Of a stretch of DNA of 64,000 nt, positions 47,621 to 59,630 are shown one piece after another. Location: the NCBI GenBank assembly GCA_944390805.1, contig CALXQW010000003.1:1-64000 (forward strand), read 5' to 3'. Both the position numbers and the translations under genes were made by a program. The stretch is from an uncultured Opitutales bacterium (GTDB taxonomy: Bacteria; Verrucomicrobiota; Verrucomicrobiia; Opitutales; Intestinicryptomonadaceae). Every line of letters begins with the position of its first letter. Within the stretch, counting starts at the first letter, position 1. The notes below the pieces were generated by a model. It was not told where the DNA came from. It ran no database searches and saw only the letters and a list, made by a program, of their open reading frames with translations.

Positions 47621-49168
47621 ATGGCACTTACAAATTTCAAAAGTCGGCTGATAGCCGATGTTGGCATAAGCATGGGCGACGAAGGTAAAGGTCGCCTGAT
47701 TTATGAAATAATAGACGATCTCAAATCTGAGACCGGCAAGGAAGACGCGGCGTCGGTTGTGATGAAGGTAAACGGAGGTGCCAATTCGGGGCATACGGCC
47801 GGGGGAATAAAGCTCAATCTTCTTCCGGCAGGCGTAATAGCAAAGTCGGTAAGGTATCTGGCAATAGGCGCGGGCGTTGTGGCTGATCCGCGCAAATTTA
47901 TATGGGAGGCTCTTCCGCTCGAGAGGCGCGGATACGACATTTTAGGGCGTCTTGTTATAGACGAGCGTACCATGGTAAGCGACATAGGCCATCGCCTGCT
48001 TGATCTGGCCTTTGAAAATTACAGGGTTGAAAAGCTGGGAGAAGAGCCGAGAGGCTCGACGGGCAGGGGGATAACCCCCACGTATATGGACGAGGTTGGC
48101 CAGTTCCAGATTTTCTATTCGGACTTCCTCCTGCCCAGGGAGATTTTCGCCCATAAGATGGGTGCAAAGCTTCAGAGGGCGTGCAATACAATACGCTATG
48201 TATGCGGGGTTTCGGAAGATGTATGGAATTCTTTCTTCGACACGCTTACAAATGCCGAGCTCAGGGCAAATGCAGACTCTATAAAAGATGGAGTCTTTGC
48301 GCAGGAAGAGTTTGATTTTCATCGTTTCAAGGGGGAAAAGCCCTTTGAGCTCGATATAGAAAAGATAGTGGATTTCTATTGGCAGACGGGGCAGATGCTC
48401 GAAAAGAACATTGCGGACGTTAGGGAGATATGCCACAATGCGCTTGCTCGCGGGGAGTACATAATAGGGGAGTTCGGGCAGGCCTATTGGCTGGACAAGC
48501 GCCACGGATTCCCGCCGAATGTAACGGCTTCGCACACAGGAGTGCCCGAGTTTTTCCAGAGCGCGGGTTTGCCGGTTCAGCCCGTGCATACTGTGGGCTG
48601 CTGCAAGGCGTACGACACTAAGGTTGGCACGCATCTTTTCCTCACGAGAATGGACGATTCCCATCCGCTTGCGCAGAAGCTCAAGAAGCTGGAGTTCGGC
48701 ACGAGCACCGGACGCCAGCGCATGGTTGGCTGGTTCGACGCTGTTGAGAAGGGAGACGCCATACGCTATGGCGGCTGCGACGACATCGTGATAAACAAGC
48801 TCGATGCGCTTTCCTGCTCCGGAGAGTGCGAGGGTGCCGAGCTTTTGGTATGCACGCATTATGTTGACGACTCAGGCAAAGAGTATTGGGGAGTTCCCCG
48901 TTCAGACAGAATACGCAAAAATCTAAGGCCTGTCTATGCCCAGCTTCCGAGTTTTTCAGAGGATATCTCAAAGGTTAGAAGCTTTGCCGATTTGCCGGAA
49001 AACGCAAAGAGGTATGTGGCGTTCTGTATGAAGAGCGTAATAGAGGTTGCTGGCCGCGGTAAACCGTTGGACAAATTGCCAAATTTGCGCTACATAGGAG
49101 TGGGTCCGTTGCAGTCGCAGATAATAAGAGATATACCGGAAACTTCGGAACTTTTGAAGTTGGCGTAG
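47621..49168 (+). CDS. purA: Divergent adenylosuccinate synthetase
   Basis: This 515-residue protein, against about 430 in the family, keeps the catalytic features. These are GDEGKG with the catalytic Asp, NSGHT with the catalytic His, [30 protein letters not shown] and NKLDAL. It joins IMP and aspartate using GTP on the way to AMP. Departures are EFGQA in place of EGAQG at the IMP-binding Gln, and an insertion of roughly 35-40 residues before it. A longer frame begins upstream. The ATG at 47621 gives the normal MALTNF opening. Another function cannot be excluded. Confidence 0.85.
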   Translation: MALTNFKSRLIADVGISMGDEGKGRLIYEIIDDLKSETGKEDAASVVMKVNGGANSGHTAGGIKLNLLPAGVIAKSVRYLAIGAGVVADPRKFIWEALPLERRGYDILGRLVIDERTMVSDIGHRLLDLAFENYRVEKLGEEPRGSTGRGITPTYMDEVGQFQIFYSDFLLPREIFAHKMGAKLQRACNTIRYVCGVSEDVWNSFFDTLTNAELRANADSIKDGVFAQEEFDFHRFKGEKPFELDIEKIVDFYWQTGQMLEKNIADVREICHNALARGEYIIGEFGQAYWLDKRHGFPPNVTASHTGVPEFFQSAGLPVQPVHTVGCCKAYDTKVGTHLFLTRMDDSHPLAQKLKKLEFGTSTGRQRMVGWFDAVEKGDAIRYGGCDDIVINKLDALSCSGECEGAELLVCTHYVDDSGKEYWGVPRSDRIRKNLRPVYAQLPSFSEDISKVRSFADLPENAKRYVAFCMKSVIEVAGRGKPLDKLPNLRYIGVGPLQSQIIRDIPETSELLKLA

Positions 49169-49281
49169 TGTCGGTAGGTCGGCATTGCGAGAAATTGCCC
49201 GGGAAAGGTTGCAAAAAAAAGATGCAACTTTTTTGGGGTATTTCCGATATAATTTAGTCTTTCCGGCGTCGGAGCATAAAG

Positions 49282-49788
49282 ATGAACAAGTATAAATGCG
49301 ATATATGCGGCAAGCCTGCAACCGTTCACATAACTAAAATTGTAAACGGGCAGAAAAGCGTTGTGCACCTGTGTCAGGATTGCGCGGCTTCTTCGGGGGC
49401 TGCCGGAGAGCTTGTGCCGCAGATTCAGGAGATGGAAAAGGCATTTCTTGAAAATGCGGTGTCGGAGGCTCGCAAGGAGGTCTCTGAGGAGACCGCTCAG
49501 ACATGTCCGGGGTGCGGAAGCTCTTTTGAAGAAATAGAGAAATCTGGGCGCTTTCATTGTCCGAAATGTGCCGAGGCCTTTGGCGACAAGGCTCTTACCA
49601 TGATAAGGCAAATGCAGGGTGGAGCCATGCGGCACATAGGAAAGATTCCAAAAAAATTTGAGGGAAAAATAGATAAAGGCGCGGTTATAGCGGAGCTTAA
49701 AATTGAGCTTGAGCGAGCCATAAAACAGGAGCGGTACGAGGAGGCCGCCCAGATAAGAGACAAACTTAAATCTTTGCAGAAAGCCTGA
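49282..49788 (+). CDS. mcsA: McsA-like zinc-finger/UVR-motif protein
   Basis: This 168-residue protein has four CxxC pairs: CDICG, CQDCA, CPGCG and CPKCA. It ends with a UVR motif (LERAIKQERYEEAAQIRDKL). This matches McsA, the zinc-binding activator and adaptor of the arginine kinase McsB. It is the first gene of mcsA-mcsB-clpC, with 45 bases to mcsB. In Bacillus the operon is led by ctsR. No ctsR is present here, so stress control must differ. Confidence 0.92.
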   Translation: MNKYKCDICGKPATVHITKIVNGQKSVVHLCQDCAASSGAAGELVPQIQEMEKAFLENAVSEARKEVSEETAQTCPGCGSSFEEIEKSGRFHCPKCAEAFGDKALTMIRQMQGGAMRHIGKIPKKFEGKIDKGAVIAELKIELERAIKQERYEEAAQIRDKLKSLQKA

Positions 49789-49833
49789 ACGCGCGTTTTG
49801 CGCGTGGCGCAAAAGTTATAGCATCAGACAGAT

Positions 49834-50973
49834 ATGGATAAATCCGGCAAGGCGCGCGGCGGCAAAGCCGCAACAGCAAAGGGCGGGAGTAGGGCTTCAA
49901 AAAGCCGTCCGGCCGATTGTATTGTTGTAAGTTCAAGAATAAGGCTTGCCAGGAATCTGGAAGGAGAAAACTTTCCTAATTGGGCTAGCGAGGCTGCGCT
50001 TATCTCTGTCTTTGAGCGTGTCTGTGAGGCTGTAAAAGGACTCAGGGCCTTCAAGGGTTGCCAGAGCCTGAATATGGATGCGCTTGGGCAGGAGAGAAAA
50101 GAATTTCTTGTGGAATGCAGAATGATTAGCTCGGACTTGGCCCGCATGCAGAAGTCTGGCGTAATCATAAATAAAGACAACAATGCCAGCGTGATGATAA
50201 ACGAGGAGGATCATCTGCGCATACAGGTAATTGCAAAGGGCCAGAAATTGTCGAGCGTTTGGAGGAGCATATCGGCGATAGATTCTGCGCTTGAAGAGAA
50301 ACTGCCGTTTGCCTTCAGCGAGAAGTTTGGGTATCTTACGGCGTGCCCAACAAATATCGGTACGGGAATGAGGGCGTCTTTGATGATGCATTTGCCTGCG
50401 CTGTGGCTATCGGGCGACATGGAGAAGATAGTCAGGGGGGTAAACCAGATAGGAATGACAGTTCGCGGCGAGAACGGCGAGGGTTCAGAGGCTGTCGGCA
50501 GTTTCTATCAGATTTCCAACCAGCAGACGCTCGGTGTTACGGAGGAGGAAACTATAGCCAAGCTGCTTAGGATATGTAAGAGGCTCAAGGCAATAGAGCT
50601 TAACGCCCGTGCGCTTATGCTTCAGAAAAGACCTATGTTTTTGGCGGACAAAATAGCAAGGGCGTGGGCAACGTTGACGCATTGCAGAATGATAGATACG
50701 GCGGAGTCCATAGGGTGCATATCTTTTTTGAGGTTGGCTTGCGATTTGGGCATGTATGAAAATTCGGAACTAATTGTTCCGCAGCTTGACGAATTAATAT
50801 TGCAGATAAAACCCGCGCATTTGGAGTTGGAGACGTTTGTAGACCCTTCCGATATTCCAGCAAGAGATGCGGCGCGGGCGGAGTTCATAAAAAAGGCGCT
50901 AAATAAGATAGGCGCGCCTAATGTGGACAAGGCGCTTAACAGCGCAAAGAATAGTACGATAAAACAGAGTTAA
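49834..50973 (+). CDS. mcsB: Protein arginine kinase McsB
   Basis: This 379-residue protein is a phosphagen-kinase homologue. It has SSRIRLARNLEGENFPNW, INEEDHLRIQVI and the nucleotide-binding LTACPTNIGTGMRASLMMHLPAL. McsB phosphorylates arginine residues of damaged proteins, marking them for ClpC-ClpP. The N-terminal 25 residues are a basic, Lys/Arg/Gly/Ala-rich tail. It is followed 13 bases later by clpC. The cognate phosphatase (YwlE) is not in this window. Confidence 0.94.
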   Translation: MDKSGKARGGKAATAKGGSRASKSRPADCIVVSSRIRLARNLEGENFPNWASEAALISVFERVCEAVKGLRAFKGCQSLNMDALGQERKEFLVECRMISSDLARMQKSGVIINKDNNASVMINEEDHLRIQVIAKGQKLSSVWRSISAIDSALEEKLPFAFSEKFGYLTACPTNIGTGMRASLMMHLPALWLSGDMEKIVRGVNQIGMTVRGENGEGSEAVGSFYQISNQQTLGVTEEETIAKLLRICKRLKAIELNARALMLQKRPMFLADKIARAWATLTHCRMIDTAESIGCISFLRLACDLGMYENSELIVPQLDELILQIKPAHLELETFVDPSDIPARDAARAEFIKKALNKIGAPNVDKALNSAKNSTIKQS

Positions 50974-50986
50974 AAAAGATATAACA

Positions 50987-53476
<2,490 letters not shown>

Positions 53477-53797
53477 GAGCCCTTTGCTATCCTAAAATAG
53501 GAGAGGACAAATAAGCTAAATATTGTTCTTTGCGGGAAACTTTAAAAAATATTCGGGAGTTCGCAAAATGGCGGGCTCCCGTTTTTTTTATCTGTAAAAA
53601 TTTCTAATCTAAGTTCGTTGAATAAGTTGCTTTGTCTGATTAGAAATTAAAGGGGCAGGGCGGCATGTATAGTAAAAATATAAAGCGCTGCTGTACGCTT
53701 ATTTTTAATTGTGGCGCCAAAGAAGTTTTTCTTAATGGGGATCTTTTGCGCGTATTTTTTATTGCAATTAATACGTTGTCAGCGCGCCTGGAAAAAT
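53477..53797. other. Gap between clpC and the DUF167 gene
   Basis: It holds the clpC terminator (53554-53589). Open frames of 78-80 codons on the plus strand near 53665-53953 overlap the DUF167 gene on the other strand. They have no family features, so they are not called as genes. Confidence 0.5.
53554..53589 (+). terminator. Terminator of the mcsA-mcsB-clpC operon
   Basis: CGGGAG (53554-53559) pairs with CTCCCG (53576-53581), with a 16-base loop and eight T after it. Confidence 0.9.
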
Positions 53798-54028
53798 TTA
53801 AAGCCCGTCTATTTCCACAACTTTGTTCCTGCAGGTATGCCCCGATATTATGGCAATCTTGCCTTTTTGCACCTTATATGTCTTTGCAAGAAATTCAATA
53901 AGCTCGGCATTGGCCTTGCCGTCAACCGGAGGTGCCTTGAGCTTTACCTTTAAGGCGCCGTCATCTCCGTAAGAGCCAACAATCTCGCTCTTGGGCGCAT
54001 TTGGCACAACTCTCAATTTTAGGCGCAT
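53798..54028 (-). CDS. DUF167 (YggU-family) protein
   Basis: This 76-residue protein matches YggU/DUF167: LRVVPNAPKSEIVG, then LKVKLKAPPVDGKANAELIEFLAK and KIAIISGHTCRNKVVEI. The family is very widespread and its role is unknown. It is the last gene on the minus strand here, 93 bases after pheA, and may be co-transcribed with it. Confidence 0.93.
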   Translation of the reverse strand: MRLKLRVVPNAPKSEIVGSYGDDGALKVKLKAPPVDGKANAELIEFLAKTYKVQKGKIAIISGHTCRNKVVEIDGL

Positions 54029-54121
54029 CTTTATTTATTACTATAGCGGCATCGGCCACGGTTTTTTCTGCCTGAAAAACGCCGCACTCCGTCTTGGAAA
54101 ATGCGGCGGTTGAAAAATACC

Positions 54122-55204
54122 TTACCTGTTGTGCTCAACATCGAAAACCGGATAGCTGCCAAGCCATTTTATCATGGGCAAAACCTTCTCGAGCTCTCCA
54201 ACGGCCGTTCTGGTTTCTGGATCTTCCCAGTGCCCGAGAAAATCTATAAAGAAGAAGTAGTCCCAGGCTTTTTTGCGGCTCGGGCGAGACTCTATGCGAG
54301 TTAGGTTTATGTTTACCCTGTTGAATGGTATGAGAGCGTCGAACAAAGCTCCGGGACGGTCGTTTACGGAAATTACTATACTTGTCTTGTACTTTATATT
54401 TGCGCTCTTTGGCATAGGCTTTTTGCCTATTACAAGAAAACGGGTTTGATTGTCCTTATTGTCTTGTATGGAGCGCTCCAAAATTGGCATGTGGTACATG
54501 TCTGCAGCAAGAGCGCTGGCTATCGCGGCAATTTCAGGATTTTCCGAGGCAAGCTTTACCGCATATGCGGTACTCTCCACAGACTCAAGTTCAGCGGAAG
54601 GCATGTGCCTGTGCAGCCAACTGCGGCACTGGCCTATTGCCTGGTCTTTTGAGCATACCTTGCGTATGTCGCCAAGCTTGCCCCTCGATATCAAACAGTG
54701 CTCTATGGGCAGATACACTTGGCCTACTATAGTAAGTGAGCTTTCGGCAAGCATGTCCATGGAGTGAACAACGGCGCCCTCGGTTGAATTTTCTATAGGT
54801 ATAACCCCATAGTCAACCTCGCCAAGTTCTACCGCGGGGAATATGTCGGGAATGGAGTGCATGGGAATGTACTTTACGCTCGACCCAAAATTCCTCAAAG
54901 CAGCTTGCTGTGTAAATGTTGCTTCCGGCCCTAAATAGGCTACAGCTATCTTCTTTTCAGCCGATATTGACGCCGATATAATCTCCCTGTATATTGCCTT
55001 TAACGATTCCTCGTCTATCCTGCCGGAGTTCTTCTTCAACAGATTGTTGAATACCTGCATTTCTCTACTTGGAACATATATGTCTTCGCCGCGGGCAATT
55101 TTCTCCCTGCCTATCTCCTGCGCGCAATTTATGCGCTCAGATAACAGGTCTAGGATTTGGGTATCTATGGCGTCTATCTGTTTTCTTATTGTATCTTTAT
55201 CCAT
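54122..55204 (-). CDS. pheA: Bifunctional chorismate mutase / prephenate dehydratase
   Basis: This 360-residue protein has three domains. The AroQ-type chorismate mutase (about 1-85) has IRKQIDAIDTQILDLLSERI. The prephenate dehydratase (about 88-270) has VAYLGPEATFTQQAALRNFG, YGVIPIENSTEGAVVHSMD and the NQTRFLVIG motif. The ACT domain (about 280-360) has NDRPGALFDAL and TRIESRPSR for phenylalanine feedback. It converts chorismate to phenylpyruvate. Given iorA nearby, the organism both makes and can oxidise aryl-2-oxoacids. Confidence 0.97.
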   Translation of the reverse strand: MDKDTIRKQIDAIDTQILDLLSERINCAQEIGREKIARGEDIYVPSREMQVFNNLLKKNSGRIDEESLKAIYREIISASISAEKKIAVAYLGPEATFTQQAALRNFGSSVKYIPMHSIPDIFPAVELGEVDYGVIPIENSTEGAVVHSMDMLAESSLTIVGQVYLPIEHCLISRGKLGDIRKVCSKDQAIGQCRSWLHRHMPSAELESVESTAYAVKLASENPEIAAIASALAADMYHMPILERSIQDNKDNQTRFLVIGKKPMPKSANIKYKTSIVISVNDRPGALFDALIPFNRVNINLTRIESRPSRKKAWDYFFFIDFLGHWEDPETRTAVGELEKVLPMIKWLGSYPVFDVEHNR

Positions 55205-55238
55205 TGTGGGGATATCTTTAAATTTGTATTTTGCTGCG

Positions 55239-55328
55239 CTATTCTGAAGGCGTTGGAGAATTATCGTCTCCAGATTCAGATGATGAAAATCTGTCTGAGC
55301 TTTCTGCTAAATCTTCGCCGGAGTTTTG
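55239..55328 (-). pseudogene. In-frame acidic/Ser-rich continuation of scpB beyond its stop
   Basis: After the scpB TAG (55329-55331) the same frame stays open for 29 codons to a second TAG (55239-55241). It encodes QNSGEDLAESSDRF, then a Ser/Asp/Glu/Pro-rich end. The composition matches the ScpB tail directly before the stop. This suggests the tail was once longer and was cut by a nonsense change, or that TAG is occasionally read through. It contains no start codon of its own. Confidence 0.35.
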
Positions 55329-56189
55329 CTACGCAGAACTTTCCGATGGAAGTTCTTCATCGCCGCTGCCTTGAGCATTGCCTTCAGCTTCCGAGCTTGA
55401 GAAATTGCCGCCCTGAACAGGCGCGCTTTGCTGAGCCTCCGGCAAGCCCATGTCCTTTGCGTTCGGAGCCGGAGAAGAAGCGTTCTTTATCCATTCTGAA
55501 ATCTGGTTCGGGCTAAGAACATCTGAGGCAGGTAGCTCCTCAAGTGAATTTATGCCGACAAAATCCATAAACTGCTCTGTGGTTCCGTATTGCAGCGGTC
55601 TGCCCGGAAGATCAGCCCTGCCGGTAATGCAGATTAACTCCTTTTCAGTTAGGCGCGATATTGCCGAGTCTGCATTTACCCCCCTTATGGCCTCTATCTC
55701 CGCCCTTGTGACAGGCTGGCGGTAGGCTATTATTGCAAGAGTTTCAAGCGCAGCTTGCGTCAGTTTTTGAGGGCGGGGCTCATTTCTCAAAAGCCTCACC
55801 CACTCGGCACAATCAGGAGATATTGCAAATTTAAATCCGGAGGAACTTTGCACAAGCCTGAATACCTCCCCGTTCGATTCAAGCTCGGCGGAGATCTCGT
55901 CGAAAGCCTCCCTTATCTGGGTTGCAGTAAGCAGGGTTGGAACTTGGTTCATTAAATCCTCAAGCTCTTCCTGTCTTTCCTCGCCGGAATCGGAAGAGTC
56001 TTGGTCGGGCAAAACAGCGGCGCTTTCTGAGGCTTCTGCGTTTTGCGCGGCGCGCTTTTTGGCGGCCTTCTTTGCGGCGTCGAGCTCGGCATGGTAGCGC
56101 GATATCACAGCCTGAATGTCCTTTATGGTCAAATTCTGGTTTGTGGAGAATAAAAGCGCCTTGAGTATCTTCTTTAAATTGAATGCCAT
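55329..56189 (-). CDS. scpB: Segregation and condensation protein B
   Basis: This 286-residue protein has the winged-helix ScpB core. It runs from KILKALLFSTNQNLTIKDI to RPQKLTQAALETLAIIAYRQPVTRAEIEAIRGVN. TGRADLPGRPLQYGTTEQFMDFVG follows. ScpB partners with ScpA and SMC in chromosome condensation. Two acidic low-complexity stretches flank the core: a linker at about residues 40-75 and a Ser/Glu/Gly-rich C-terminal tail. The frame stays open beyond the stop with the same composition. ScpA is not in the window. It diverges from ilvD and precedes pheA by 124 bases. Confidence 0.92.
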   Translation of the reverse strand: MAFNLKKILKALLFSTNQNLTIKDIQAVISRYHAELDAAKKAAKKRAAQNAEASESAAVLPDQDSSDSGEERQEELEDLMNQVPTLLTATQIREAFDEISAELESNGEVFRLVQSSSGFKFAISPDCAEWVRLLRNEPRPQKLTQAALETLAIIAYRQPVTRAEIEAIRGVNADSAISRLTEKELICITGRADLPGRPLQYGTTEQFMDFVGINSLEELPASDVLSPNQISEWIKNASSPAPNAKDMGLPEAQQSAPVQGGNFSSSEAEGNAQGSGDEELPSESSA

Positions 56190-56276
56190 TTTTGCCGGGT
56201 TTTAATAAAAATCTTTACCTTTAATTTAAGGAAGCGTTAAATATTGTTCCAATAACTCCACAAATCAACAATTTTT

Positions 56277-58103
56277 ATGCCAGAATATAAATCAAATAAG
56301 AGTTTTAAGGGAAGAAACATGGCCGGGGCGCGCGCGCTTTGGCGCGCAACGGGCGTGAAGGAGTCCGATTTCGGCAAGCCTGTAATTGCGGTTGTAAATT
56401 CTTACACGCAGTTCGTGCCTGGGCACGTGCATCTCGACGAGGTCGGCAAGCTTGTCTGCGCCGAGGTTGAAAAGGCCGGTGGCATAGCGAGGGAATTTAA
56501 CACCATAGCCATAGACGACGGCATCGCTATGGGTCATGGTGGAATGCTCTATTCACTGCCCAGCCGCGAGCTTATAGCCGACAGCGTTGAATACATGTGC
56601 ACCGCTCATTGCGCCGATGCCATGATATGTATATCAAATTGCGACAAAATCACCCCCGGAATGATGATGGCCGCCATGCGCCTGAATATTCCCGCAATAT
56701 TTGTAAGCGGAGGCCCTATGGAGGCTGGGGAGATAAAGAAGGATTCCGGCGTTGAGCATCTGGATTTGATAGACTCAATGATAGCCGGAGCAAATCCAAA
56801 CGTAAGCGACGAAGAATCTTTGGAGATAGAGCGGGCTGCATGTCCTACGTGCGGTTCATGCTCCGGCATGTTTACGGCAAATTCCATGAACTGCCTGGCG
56901 GAGGCCATAGGCCTGGCTCTTCCCGGAAATGGAACTTTGCTTGCAACGCACGCTCTTAGAAAAGAGCTGTTTAAAAAGGCGGCAAAGCGGATAGTGGAGA
57001 TGACGCATGCATATTACGACGACGGAGACGAAACTGTTCTGCCGCGCTCCATAGCTTCTCGCGAGGCTTTCCTAAATGCCATGAAGCTCGATATAGCAAT
57101 GGGCGGAAGCACCAATACTGTGCTGCACCTTCTTGCCATAGCGCGCGAGGCTGGCGCAGATTTTAAGATGTCGGACATAGACGCATTGTCTAGAATTACG
57201 CCGCACATATGCAAGGTTGCTCCGTCGGTGCACAATGTGCATGTTCAAGACGTGCACAGGGCTGGCGGTATATTTGCAATTTTGCGCGAGCTCGACAAAG
57301 CCGGTCTGATAAACCGCAATACTTCAACCGTGCATTCCAAGACGCTCGGAGAGGCAATTGACAGGCTGGATTTGTCAGTTGCCGACGAGGATACCAAAAA
57401 GTTCTTCCGCGCTTCTCCGGCTGGGTTCCGCTCTGTGAAGGCGTATTCGCAGGACACCTATTTTGACTCTCTCGATTTGGACAGGAGTTCCGGAGCCATA
57501 CGCGATGTAGAGCATGCATTTTCCAAAGACGGCGGATTGGCTGTTCTCTTTGGCAATATAGCTCTCGACGGCTGCATAGTAAAGACTGCCGGAGTTGACT
57601 CTTCAATATGGAAGTTTAAGGGAACGGCAAAGGTGTACCATTCAGAGCAGTCTGCCAGTGAGGCGATACGCGGCGGAAAGGTTTCTCCTGGAGATGTTGT
57701 TGTAATAATTTACGAGGGCCCGCGCGGTGGTCCTGGCATGCAGGAGATGCTTTATCCTACAAGCCACCTGAAGAGTATGGGCTTGGGTAAGGTCTGCGCA
57801 CTTCTTACAGACGGCAGGTTTTCCGGCGGAACAAGCGGCTTGTCTATAGGGCATGCTTCTCCAGAGGCGGCTGATGGAGGCAATATAGCGCTTGTGCGCG
57901 ACGGAGATTTTATATCCATAGACATTCCCGCCCGTTCAATAAGCCTTGAGATATCTGACGACGAGCTGAAATCGCGCAGGGCCCAAGAGCTTGCCAAGGG
58001 CGATAAAGCCTTTAAGCCTGTGCGAGACCGCGTTGTTTCAAAGGCTCTTCAGCACTACGCTGCAAGCGTTTCAAGCGCCGCAGATGGAGCTGTGAGAAAA
58101 TAA
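56277..58103 (+). CDS. ilvD: Dihydroxy-acid dehydratase
   Basis: This 608-residue enzyme is close to the E. coli type. [20 protein letters not shown] and [20 protein letters not shown] lead into [13 protein letters not shown] (C122). [18 protein letters not shown] follows (cluster cysteine C195). It dehydrates dihydroxyacids to the 2-oxoacid precursors of valine, isoleucine and leucine. The E. coli-type sequence suggests an oxygen-sensitive [4Fe-4S] cluster, fitting an anaerobic or low-oxygen life. No other ilv genes adjoin. A perfect terminator follows. Confidence 0.97.
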   Translation: MPEYKSNKSFKGRNMAGARALWRATGVKESDFGKPVIAVVNSYTQFVPGHVHLDEVGKLVCAEVEKAGGIAREFNTIAIDDGIAMGHGGMLYSLPSRELIADSVEYMCTAHCADAMICISNCDKITPGMMMAAMRLNIPAIFVSGGPMEAGEIKKDSGVEHLDLIDSMIAGANPNVSDEESLEIERAACPTCGSCSGMFTANSMNCLAEAIGLALPGNGTLLATHALRKELFKKAAKRIVEMTHAYYDDGDETVLPRSIASREAFLNAMKLDIAMGGSTNTVLHLLAIAREAGADFKMSDIDALSRITPHICKVAPSVHNVHVQDVHRAGGIFAILRELDKAGLINRNTSTVHSKTLGEAIDRLDLSVADEDTKKFFRASPAGFRSVKAYSQDTYFDSLDLDRSSGAIRDVEHAFSKDGGLAVLFGNIALDGCIVKTAGVDSSIWKFKGTAKVYHSEQSASEAIRGGKVSPGDVVVIIYEGPRGGPGMQEMLYPTSHLKSMGLGKVCALLTDGRFSGGTSGLSIGHASPEAADGGNIALVRDGDFISIDIPARSISLEISDDELKSRRAQELAKGDKAFKPVRDRVVSKALQHYAASVSSAADGAVRK

Positions 58104-58128
58104 AAATATTTTTAAAATACGGAATATG

Positions 58129-58162
58129 TCCCCCAAAGGAAGAATCCTTTGGGGGATTTTTA
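58129..58162 (+). terminator. Terminator of ilvD
   Basis: TCCCCCAAAGGA (58129-58140) and TCCTTTGGGGGA (58145-58156) form a perfect 12-base stem with loop AGAA. TTTTTATT follows. Confidence 0.95.
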
Positions 58163-58245
58163 TTGCTTGTAGGGCTGATTATTGCGGGAAAACAAATTGT
58201 AAATATTGTTGAAAAAGATGAAATTTTTTACAATATGGTTTGCAT

Positions 58246-59610
58246 ATGAGTACGGATATTTCGAGGAGAGGATTTCTAAAAGGCCTGTCCGTTGCGGCGG
58301 GTTCTTTTTTTATAAGCAGGGATATTTTTGCACAGGGAACAATTCCTGCAAATGATAAAATAAATGTTGGAGTTATCGGATTAGGAAAAATGGCCCATGG
58401 GCATATAGGGGGGCTTGCAACATCTCCTCAGTGTAGAATCACCGCAATTTGCGACGTTGACGATCAGCGTCTGGCGTACCAGAAAAAGCGTATAGAAGAT
58501 ATATACGCGCGTTCGTCAGGAGGAAAGGTTTCCGGCAGCGTAAAGACTTATAAGGATTTCAGGGAGCTGCTTGCGGATAAATCTGTAGATGCGGTGTTTA
58601 TTGTAACTCCGGACCATTGGCATGCAATAATAAGCATACTTGCCGCGCGCGCGGGTAAGGCAATATATTGCGAAAAGCCGTTAACTTTTACGGTTGCTGA
58701 GGGAGATGCTGTAATAAAAGCTGTGCGCGAAAACGGTGTGGTGTTCCAGACGGGGTCGCAGCAGAGGAGCGAGTCTTCTTTCAGGTGGTATGCGCAGGTG
58801 ATCCGTTCGGGATTATTGGGCGAGATAAAGGAGATGTATTGCAATTTCGGCAGGAAGTATCCGCTGATGCTAAACTTTGAGGAGGAGCCTTTGCCCAAGG
58901 GCATAGATTGGGATATGTGGATAGGCCCGGCTCCGTACAGACCTTACACAAAACATTTTTTGCATCCACTTATGATGACTCCCGACGAAAAGGGTTCGGA
59001 TCCATATCGTTATCCGTGGGGAGAATGGCGTTGGCATTCAGAGTACGGTAGTGGACTCCAGGCAGACTGGGGCGCGCACCATATAGACATAACCCAATGG
59101 GCCTTGGGTCTCGACGGCAAGGGCCCGAAATATGTTGAAGTGTTTGAGTCGGTGAATCCGGCGGACAAGAATGACAAATTTGATATTCGCTATATATTTG
59201 AAAACGGCATAAGGTTAAACTACGGATATCCTGATAAGCTCGTAGCTCCGGCCGACAGGCAGATGGTTATGGCGGTGGGCAAAAACGGAGTGATAGGAGC
59301 CAGCAGAGGTGGCAAAAGGTATGCGTCGGACAAGCGGTTGTTGTCGGCAAAACCCAGTGGAGACGGATTGAACGTATATGTTTCCACAAATCATAAGGAC
59401 GACTTTTTCAATGCGGTAAGGTCTGGAGCCGGTACTATATGCCCGGTAGAAGTTGGGGTTTCAAGCTGCAATGCGTGTCTTATAGGAAACATAGCGCATA
59501 TGCTTGGACGCACGCTCGAGTACGACTGGCGCACGCGTTCGTTTAAGGGCGATGTTGAGGCAAACCGCTATTTGTCTCGCCCAAATAGAGGCCAGTGGGC
59601 AAACATATAA
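58246..59610 (+). CDS. Tat-exported Gfo/Idh/MocA-family oxidoreductase
   Basis: This 454-residue protein has a twin-arginine signal (ISRRGFLKGLSVAAGSFF). The NAD(P)-binding Rossmann turn VGVIGLGKMAHGH and the family motif CEKPLTFTVAEGDAV follow. The second half has WGAHHIDITQWALG. Members oxidise or reduce sugars at hydroxyl positions, and exported forms act in the periplasm. The ATG at 58246 is used; a TTG two codons earlier is less likely. It is followed closely by the ThuA gene, a frequent partner in sugar-oxidation loci. The sugar is not determined. Confidence 0.92.
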   Translation: MSTDISRRGFLKGLSVAAGSFFISRDIFAQGTIPANDKINVGVIGLGKMAHGHIGGLATSPQCRITAICDVDDQRLAYQKKRIEDIYARSSGGKVSGSVKTYKDFRELLADKSVDAVFIVTPDHWHAIISILAARAGKAIYCEKPLTFTVAEGDAVIKAVRENGVVFQTGSQQRSESSFRWYAQVIRSGLLGEIKEMYCNFGRKYPLMLNFEEEPLPKGIDWDMWIGPAPYRPYTKHFLHPLMMTPDEKGSDPYRYPWGEWRWHSEYGSGLQADWGAHHIDITQWALGLDGKGPKYVEVFESVNPADKNDKFDIRYIFENGIRLNYGYPDKLVAPADRQMVMAVGKNGVIGASRGGKRYASDKRLLSAKPSGDGLNVYVSTNHKDDFFNAVRSGAGTICPVEVGVSSCNACLIGNIAHMLGRTLEYDWRTRSFKGDVEANRYLSRPNRGQWANI

Positions 59611-59617
59611 TTTTTGC

Positions 59618-59623
59618 AGGAGG
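59618..59623 (+). promoter_or_regulatory. Shine-Dalgarno site that fixes the ThuA start at TTG
   Basis: AGGAGG at 59618-59623 lies one base before an ATG at 59625 and seven bases before a TTG at 59631, both in frame. The normal spacing favours the TTG. The signal peptide (KKRNILTILAALFLFG) begins right there. Confidence 0.65.
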
Positions 59624-59630
59624 AATGGTT

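Noticed and set aside
47942..48859. A 305-codon open frame on the minus strand opposite purA
   Set aside because: It is fully antisense to a conserved enzyme, with no family motifs, promoter or terminator of its own.
53665..53953. Two overlapping short plus-strand frames after clpC
   Set aside because: They run into the DUF167 gene on the opposite strand and show no domain features.
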